64,000 nucleotides of DNA from Phragmites australis (lineage: Eukaryota > Streptophyta > Magnoliopsida > Poales > Poaceae). A program made the position numbers and the translations under genes. This document shows, piece by piece, positions 56,972-64,000 of this stretch. Under the pieces are notes generated by a model that was given only the letters and a program-made list of their open reading frames with translations, was not told the origin of the DNA and did no database searches. The first letter of the stretch is position 1. Each line of letters begins with the position of its first letter. The DNA is taken from positions 13,295,334 through 13,359,333 of the forward strand of contig NC_084931.1 in assembly GCF_958298935.1 (NCBI RefSeq), read 5' to 3'.

Positions 56972-57395
56972 AACTAATCCTGAGGGTAGCGATAAGGAAT
57001 AAACACCGACGGCCTATGCAACAACTTTTTCACCATTGCCGACACAAGCATCCATCTCACCTCTTGCACACTTCCTAGTCCTTTTCAGTCTCTGCAACGA
57101 TTTGCATGTATGAATCATTGATCCGATATCAAACACCCATAAATCATTAGGATGAGTAGTAAGATTAATTTCAATAACATTTATACCTGAAGTGGAAGTC
57201 TTACTTCCCTTCTTTTTCTTGAGTTCTTCCAAGTATAGCTTGCAGTTCCTCCGCCAATAGCCAAGCTTATGGCAGCGATGGCAAGCATCAGAAGCAGTAG
57301 GGCCAGCCTTGGACTTCTCAATAGGTTTAGGCTTTGAGCTCGAGATCTTATGTGACGCTTTAGCCTTGGCCTTGTGCTTTCTTCTTGCTATCTTT
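56972..57395 (-). pseudogene. pol: Angela-like nucleocapsid knuckle and protease
   Basis: At about 57,245-57,290 the minus strand reads a knuckle-like motif CHRCHKLGYWRRNC, in which the usual His is Tyr. At 57,014-57,232 it reads DLWVFDIGSMIHTC, where the protease active site appears as Asp-Ile-Gly rather than Asp-Thr/Ser-Gly. Both look damaged. Confidence 0.75.
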
Positions 57396-58037
57396 CTAAA
57401 CCATCATCACATGACTAGAGCTTTTCTTGATGCTTTCCTCATCAGTCTGAAGCATCCCATGTAATTCAACCATGCTCTTCTCCATACTATTCATATGAAA
57501 ATTCAAAATGAATGGCTCGAAGCTCGCAGGGAGTGACTGGAGAATTACATTTGAAGCCAACTCAGGACTAAGGGGAAAACCAACTTTTTTGAGGCTCTCA
57601 ATGTAACAAATCATCTTGATCATATGAGTCCTAACTGGACTGTCTTCTGTCAACCTGCATGCAAACAAGGACTTGAAGGTGTTGAACCTCTCAGCCCTAG
57701 CTTGGTTCTGAAACATGCCTTGGAGTCCCACAATCATATCGTGAGTATCCGCATTCTCATATTGCTTCTGAACCTCAGAGGACATAGTGGCAAGCATGAG
57801 ACAGCTAACATCAAGTGAATCATTGGTATGCTTCTCATAAGCCCTCCGATCAGCGGCAGATGCATTATTAGTTGGTTCATCAGGATAGGGAACCTCTAGA
57901 ACATACTCCTTTTTCTCTTGTTTGAGAACAATTCTCAGATTTCTATACCAATCAATAAAGTTTGTTCCAAATAGCTTTTCTTTTTCAGGAATCAAATGCA
58001 AATTAAAACTAGAATTGGTGTTAACAGTAGTTGCCAT
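57396..58037 (-). pseudogene. gag: Angela-like Gag
   Basis: The 213-codon frame starts with the ATG at 58,037. It has the Copia gag layout: LFGTNFIDWYRNLRIVLKQE (residues 19-38), an ADRRAYEKH block, QARAERFNTFKSLFAC, and VILQSLPASFEPFILNF. It stops at 57,396 in a Ser/Val-rich end, and the downstream knuckle is reached only through another frame. This is the best-preserved coding part of the element. Confidence 0.88.
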
Positions 58038-59368
58038 GATCTACAACAGAAATAAATATGCAAAGTTTAGCAATATGTTTATGTAAACCTTTCATTAAAC
58101 AATTTAACAAAAGATATTCCCACTATATATTTTGAAACTGTTTCCCTCTAATGACATATAGTGGAAAAAGATCCATATTCAACTAGGTTCTAGTGAGCTT
58201 TGGCATCACTGCTAGAAACTTAGGTGACATAGGTAAGCAACATCTTGCTAATCACATCCCTTATATCGAATGCCCCGGCCCCAACACTATACCCCTAAGC
58301 CCAAAATCATTTTGATAGCTTTGTTAAATAAACCAACACTATACGTGTGGATATCCAACATCCACCTTAACTGTTTAATATAAAAGATGGCACCCTGCTT
58401 TGGCAGACCTACCAAACAATGATCAAAACCTAAGTAGGTGCAGCTATTGGAAGGGCATCAATTATTCTTAATTTTTCTGAGGGAAACTATTCTATTATGT
58501 AAACATATCCATCTCATAGAAAACATGATTAAAACAGCATGACAGGAACATAAATAAGCATCACAGCCAATCATATTAACTGTGACATAGTATGACCCCC
58601 TTCACATGGGGATCTCTATCGCCATGGTCCCTGTCCTCTGATTCATCATGCTTGTAGTCCTCATGGTTATGTATTAGTCTATTACACCTAATAGCACTAG
58701 ACAAATTACATGAGAATATGAAGCATCACATGTTGGCACACATACTGTTATACAATAACATGATAGCCTTGGGCTGCAATTAACCATGACATGCAGGTCA
58801 TGAAAATTACAAACATGCATCACATAAATAATAAGGCATACTAGTCACAACATTCTCTGCAAAAATAAGTTAAGCGTGGAATCGAATTCTAATGTCAACA
58901 TGTTATCTTTATAAGCCCTAGGCTCGGACAGCACAGTGGTCCCGCTATGAAAATCTCTCAGAAATTCATAAATCGTATCTATGAAATTGCTATGAAAATC
59001 TCATCAGATTGATCATATCAAGCCGATTACGAGTCGTGTGAGGTTTTCTGGAAAGGACAACAACACGTACAATCTCGATCTGCTGTTCTCCCGATCACTA
59101 AGCGGCGCGTGCTGTTAGCCCCGCTGATGATTCCAGTCGGTAGGGGCAAGTCGCACGCGCGACCAGGTGAGAGATCGAGCTAATTTTTTTGGTTCATATG
59201 GTTCCATCAACTCGCACCTCATCCGATCCCAATTACACCAAACCATGCAGCAACTAATCAATCACATGAACCGATCACTAAAATAATAGATCCAATCTAT
59301 TACTACCACATATCACATATATGTGACCGATCCAGATAAAAAACTACGCAAGATGGCTCTGATACCAC
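58038..59368 (-). other. leader of the Angela-like element and primer site
   Basis: There is no coding domain. Next to the right LTR the complement of 59,349-59,367 is TGGTATCAGAGCCATCTTG, a strong initiator Met-tRNA primer site. The rest is a long, AT-rich untranslated leader. Confidence 0.85.
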
Positions 59369-60755
59369 TGTAGGGGAACGGGCAGGCTACGCTAGCCTAA
59401 AACAAAAAAATTTCTACTGCATTCACCCAGAAAATCATGCTAGTAGGAGATCATAGATCATTACCGCTCGATGCACAGTGCAATAAAAGAAGAGTTAGAG
59501 TAGACCGATCTAACATCGTGCATGTCAAACTCCTCAAGCAGCTTCTCGATCAAATCTGCGACCAACCTCGCGTAGGTGGTCGTGCTCCTCGACCAACTCC
59601 GAGCAGGTGATCGTGCTCCTCAACTAACTCCGAGCAGATGGTCGTGCTCCTCGACCAACTCCCGATCACGTCACATTCAACTCGTCGAGAAGATTACTGC
59701 CACAATAGCAGCAGCACCTCTACGGTATCCACACATATTGGGCAAAAATGCCGAACGTCGATGTGCTATCACTGCACGCGCGGCTAGGGTTTTGGAAGAT
59801 CGTGTGGAAGGTTGCGGCTAGGGTTTCGAAGTGGCTCAACCTCTGCATGCCCTACCCATGCCTCTCCTTATATAGAGCAAGCCAATTGGTTCGTGTACAA
59901 ACGGCTATGACTTGGAAACCCTTTCCAAACCGAAATAAATAGCGATCCCAAGCAGGACATGTTGACTCCCGAGTACACATAAAATATCATATCGGTTGAA
60001 CCTTGATATACACATGCACCGATCCCTTCGCCTCATGATATTAGTCAAGCTCAAAGCGAGATATGTGCCATCCTTGTGATAGCCCGACCAGTCACTCGAT
60101 CAAGTAGTGGATTCATCATGATTAACTCTTTAATCATATTGGCATGGCCATGCACTTTCTCAATCCAACTACCTCGAGGGGACCAGAGATATCTCTCCCA
60201 CTATCAAGGAGGGGTAAATTCCATCTTGATCGCTCACATCCCCACGACATGTTTCATGACAAAACCGAAAACTACCTTTATGACTACCTAGTTACGGAAT
60301 AGCATTTTACAGCCTCCATGTATGCCACTACACATTCTGGGAATCAATGACGATCTCAGGTCTAAGAATCCTGCAGGTACACCATTTGAGATAGCAAATG
60401 ATGGTACATCATAAATAACAATCCTAGCAGTATCTCAAGGTCGGTCTATCTAACATCATGTTCTCTAACATAAATGTCCACATTATTGACGTGGTATCTC
60501 TATACGTACGATCCATGAAACGTGATCATCAATCAATACATGTGCTAGTCTTATGTATCATCACAATGATATGCGATCAGGGATCGACTAAGAATAACAT
60601 CATGATATAGATAAATAGTTTCATGAACAAGTCACATACTTGCCAATCAATATAAATGATAGTCATTCTTGGAATAACATATTAGTCGGTAGTACACGAA
60701 CATAGACGTGTGATACAATCATCTCTATGATTGTCTCTAGGGCATATCACTTTCA
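59369..60755 (-). repeat. 5' LTR of the Angela-like element (1387 bp)
   Basis: It runs TGTAGGGGAACG...ATCACTTTCA on the plus strand and pairs with 45,055-46,556. It has the same three 31-bp repeats at 59,570-59,662. The two LTRs are visibly more diverged than those of the CRM-like element, in keeping with an older insertion. Confidence 0.88.
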
Positions 60756-62340
60756 GGTTGTTACCCTGAGCCTGTGCTTGACCTTGCTACTTCTTAGGAC
60801 ATTTGTTGGCGAGGTGCCCAAAGTTACCACAACTGAAGCACGAGCCGATGTTGCTTGATCCCTAATCGATGCGGTTCTGTTGCTGGGGCTGATCGTTGTT
60901 GTTAGGTCATTGTTGCTGGTAGTTAGGGTGCGACTACTCCCACCGCTGCACTAGCTGCTTGTTCACACCTGAAACCTGGTTATGTACCTTTTATGGTGGC
61001 CTTTGCTGCTGGTTTTGTCCTCAATGGTCGAACATAGAACCTGGAGTAGGGGTTGTAGCGGGGACGGGTGTTGCTACCTGAAGACTGATCCTGCAGAACA
61101 TGCTTGCGTTACTCTCCCAAATTTTGCCTCTCCTTTTCCATGATGAATGCTCTATCAACCAACTTCTAGAAACTAGGGTACTCATCAGCCGAGAGGGCAT
61201 ACTGAAATCCCATGTTAAGCCCTTCTAGGAAACAATCATGTGTTTTCTCATCTATGTCAACATCATCAGGGGCGTAGCAAGAGAGATGTATGAACTTAGT
61301 GAGGTACTCTCTCACTGTAATGGATCCTTGCTTCAGAGTAAGGTACTCCTTCCTATTCAGCTTCACTTCTCCTACAGGAATGTGATGTACATGGAAACTA
61401 TTCCTGAATTCTACCCATGTGATCTCCTGGGGATCCTCATGTGCGGTGGTGTACGTTGTCCACCATTCATGTGCTAGCCCCGTAAGTTGGTGGGAGGTGA
61501 AGAGAACTCTTTCCCTTCTGGTACACTAGGCTATCTACAACTTTCTTTCAATGGTCCTTAGCTAGTCATTTTCTTCCATAGGTTCAACTTCCTAGGAGAA
61601 GGTGGGTAGTTAACTACTCAGGAAAGTTCTAAGCTTGGACTGTGGCTATTGTTGTGGCACTTGCTGGGCTTGGGGTTGCTGGCTATTGGCCATAGTTTGC
61701 ACCAGACCCTGGAGTATCATCATCACTTGGTTTGCATCCATCAAAGGGGGCAGGGGTGGGAGATCATGCTAGTTCGCATTGGTGTTGTTAGTGTTAACGT
61801 TGTTCTTCGTGGTGGTGTTGTTGCCACGCCTGGTGTTCACCATCTGTTAATAACCATGATACAAATGGGGGACATAAGGGTATAGCAAGGGTAGATAAAA
61901 AGACAAGATTAGATATATCACGAATAAAAGGATTCCCATTTATTATTATAAGTTAAATTGATGCAATGTGGAGGAAGATCTGCCACATTATACCAACACT
62001 CATACAAAGATCCAACCCATAACAAGGTTCACACCAGAACAAGCATCCAAACACTCACTGAAATAGACGACACAAGACAACTAAAACAAACGGGTCTAAA
62101 TGATTTATTCTGTGGGGGACATCCTCCTAACTCGCTACTACAACACGCTTACGCTGGGTCATCTTCGTGCGGGGCATCTACAAATTTTAAATAAGAAAAA
62201 AATTAGTAATAGTTTTATAAATACCAGCAATAGACAGAGCAAAGCATAACTAAAAAGAAAACAATTTTGTAAAAAAATTAGTTTGTATAAATATAAGTCC
62301 TTAGCATGTCCCTTTCTAACAAGGCTGCATCCTACGGTCA
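60756..62340 (-). pseudogene. gag: Tekay-like Gag
   Basis: On the minus strand a gag block at 61,166-61,366 reads LTLKQGSITVREYLTKFIHL and FLEGLNMGFQYAL, the usual Gypsy gag core. At 60,799-60,840 it reads the knuckle CFSCGNFGHLANKC (C-x2-C-x4-H-x4-C, complete). The region between (60,860-61,160) is Gln/Tyr/Pro-rich with stops, as is common between capsid and nucleocapsid. The N-terminal part lies at about 61,370-61,880. The protease follows beyond the Angela-like insertion at 45,026. Confidence 0.78.
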
Positions 62341-62361
62341 ACACGGCTCTGATACAACTTC
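62341..62361 (-). other. degenerate primer-binding site of the Tekay-like element
   Basis: The complement of 62,345-62,356 is TGTATCAGAGCC, one base from the initiator Met-tRNA pattern and close to the 5' LTR start at 62,362. It fixes the element's orientation as minus. Confidence 0.7.
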
Positions 62362-64000
62362 TGTAACACCTAGTTTTAAAGTAACAAAACCAGGTACATC
62401 CACATGTATTCCAGGATCAAGTCTCATACATGCATTACATCATCAGTGTATCATCACAATACAAAAATTACATTATTGTCATATTTATTACAAAAGGACA
62501 TGTAGGTCTAAAGTAAAAGCACAACAGAAAGCAAACTCTGTCGCCAGAGGGTATTCTATCATCCACAAACGTCAACTGAGGGAACACTAGCCTAGAAAAG
62601 GAACTCCGGGTCAAAGTCATCTCCATCATAGAGTACAACTTCATTGTTGGCTTCTGAATAGCGATAGAATGCAAGAGAGGAAGCAGCGGGTGTGAGTACA
62701 TAATGCACTCCACAAGTGTAGGAAAGCATGATATAGTGCTTAAGTCAAGAAAATGTTAGACACTGGTTTATTGCACTAAGAAAACTTATCCTATAGCTGC
62801 AACAACATGCATCCTATTTACTAAGTGTGAAGACACAACTTAAACAAGAATAATAGCTGTCTTAATTCCATCTGACTACCAAGACTCACCAGGCAATCAC
62901 AGTACCTAGCTACCTAACCTTCCATCCTAGATCCCTAGTCTCGAATAATCAAGAAGAAGTTCAAGCTGCTCTTGATTGTGAGCACAGTTGATATATCAAT
63001 TTTTATCCTCTGCAAAGTTTCACACAATTTACCCACAAGTCGTGATCAACTCTTTTGCCGGTACCCATCGATACCTTACACACTTTTGACGTGTGCACTG
63101 AGAGATCACTGCAAGGCCTTTATAAAGCTCCAACTGACCCATAAGCACCTACTAAGGTTTCACCACTAATAGTGAATTCCATAACTGCAGAAGCCACCTC
63201 TTGTGCCACTCAACATCCACTAGTGCCTACAGAATCAGATGTGTAGCTAATTAATTGGCCAGGCCATACCCATATAAGCCTCGTGATTGCGCTATTTAAC
63301 TGGGTTACATGCATCAAGAACCGGTCCTTGGGATCCCACATAGGTACAAACCACAACCTAATTGTGCATTCCCACACACGTGCATACCCGCACCATTGTC
63401 AAACCAACCATCCTACTAGGATCCCTATTCCAGGTTTCTACAAAAATTACCATTTTGTTCATGTTGCATAGACATTAATCATATTTACTTTGTAACCCAA
63501 CCAACCATGATAGTGACTAAGCATAACTACCTCTATCCCAGGGACTCTATCAACGGTGACAAAAAAAATAATACAAATACTAGTAAACCCTAACAAGGGA
63601 TTCCAATTTAGACCAAGCGTGCAAGAAGGATAAAATGCTAACATACAACCCAAAGTGAGGTGCAAAATGAGCAAGGACACTGGCCTTCAGCAGAGAGTTG
63701 CTCAAAATCTTCAAAAGCCTAGTCCTGAAGGTTCATGAACTGCTGACCTCCTATTTATCAGCATACCAAAAAAGCACACTAACAACAATGTAAGAAATAG
63801 TACATCTAACAGTAGCAAAATAGAGTTAAAAAACCTATAAAAAGATTCTACACGTCGCTACGAGAATTTGAGTGCAAAGATCACGTAAAACGGAGCTACG
63901 ACCAAAAAGTTATGAGTGTTTAAAGATCTAGGAGGTAAACTATAAAAATATCTATTTTCAAAGAAGAAATAGATTTATGTTTACACTAGAAATTCTAATT
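62362..64000 (-). repeat. 5' LTR of the Tekay-like element (partial)
   Basis: It starts TGTAACACCTAG on the plus strand and aligns with 37,691-39,320 along its whole length, with many substitutions. About half the LTR lies beyond the window. Short open frames here have no domain. Confidence 0.85.

Larger units (their letters stand above)
45055..60755 (-). mobile_element. Angela/BARE-like Copia element, minus strand
   Basis: LTRs of 1502 bp (45,055-46,556) and 1387 bp (59,369-60,755) flank a Copia internal region read on the minus strand. The length is 15,701 bp, or about 7.9 kb without the CRM-like insertion. The target duplication is AGTTG (45,050-45,054) against GGTTG (60,756-60,760), one mismatch. 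A good Met-tRNA primer site adjoins the right LTR and a polypurine tract the left. The LTR starts on the plus strand with TGTTGGGGAACG and contains CTAGGGCATATCA near its other end, like the Angela/BARE group of grasses. Most pol blocks are frame-broken and part of RT is deleted. Confidence 0.9.
37691..64000 (-). mobile_element. Tekay/Del-like chromovirus (Gypsy), minus strand, runs off the window
   Basis: The 3' LTR is at 37,691-41,722 and the 5' LTR starts at 62,362 and passes the window end. A degenerate Met-tRNA primer site lies beside the 5' LTR and a polypurine tract beside the 3' LTR. Gag is at 60,756-62,340 and pol at 41,723-45,026, in the Gypsy order protease, RT, RNase H, integrase, with a chromodomain-like end. 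A 15.7-kb Copia insertion (45,055-60,755) separates gag from pol. The LTR is about 3.1 kb without the solo LTR inserted in it. It sits inside the older Gypsy remnant at its left; the flanking ATTTC (37,686-37,690) is the expected left target duplication. Confidence 0.85.

Noticed and set aside
61649..61885. 78-codon plus-strand frame
   Set aside because: Antisense shadow of the Tekay-like gag region.

Overview
This window is eukaryotic plant DNA, most probably from a grass (Poaceae). It is almost entirely transposable elements nested in one another. I see no intact host gene, rRNA, tRNA gene or CRISPR array. The grass assignment rests on the element families: a 12.5-kb Sirevirus-type Copia element with an env-like gene, an Angela/BARE-like Copia element, a Tekay/Del-like chromovirus, and a CRM/CRR-like centromeric Gypsy element. 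A Mutator-like element (MULE) with a plant mobile domain (PMD) gene, CACTA and hAT elements and a LINE fit too. A nearly intact CRM-like element plus a separate CRM-like solo LTR suggest a pericentromeric or centromeric location; that is inference.

Left part (1-22,720). The window opens in the 3' end of an LTR retrotransposon (LTR 599-1514). A minus-strand LINE follows in pieces: RT at 2163-3560, endonuclease start at about 6560-6823, and an ORF1/linker remnant at 6824-7436 and 22,596-22,720. The LINE is split twice, by a ~3-kb exon-like segment (3561-6560) and by the Sirevirus at 7437-22,595 (TSD CCCTC). The Sirevirus env-like ORF is itself split by a 2653-bp solo LTR (16,740-19,392, TSD CCTTC).

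Middle part (22,720-37,690). An array of GGCACAC-GTGTGCC palindromes and a degenerate tandem repeat precede a decayed minus-strand MULE with a PMD gene (24,265-26,260) and a MuDR-type transposase (26,426-28,604). After these come a tRNA-like SINE candidate, two CACTA termini, an old Sirevirus LTR fragment, a 1601-bp hAT element with an 8-bp TSD (31,256-32,856) and a broken plant serpin sequence (32,865-33,422). A minus-strand Gypsy remnant follows (~34,200-37,690).

Right part (37,691-64,000). A Tekay-like Gypsy element on the minus strand has its 3' LTR at 37,691-41,722 and its 5' LTR from 62,362 past the window end. Its 3' LTR holds a CRM-like solo LTR (40,308-41,216, TSD CGATG). An Angela/BARE-like Copia element (45,055-60,755, minus strand) sits between its gag and protease regions. 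A young CRM-like Gypsy element (47,169-54,955, plus strand, TSD TCTGG) sits inside that Copia element's reverse transcriptase region.

Nesting gives a relative order: Gypsy remnant, then Tekay, then Angela, then CRM on the right; LINE, then Sirevirus, then solo LTR on the left. By eye the CRM LTRs differ at 6 of 898 positions and the Sirevirus LTRs at about 30 of 1570, so the CRM insertion is the younger of the two. All coding units are broken, mostly by a few stops or frameshifts, so 'pseudogene' is used throughout.
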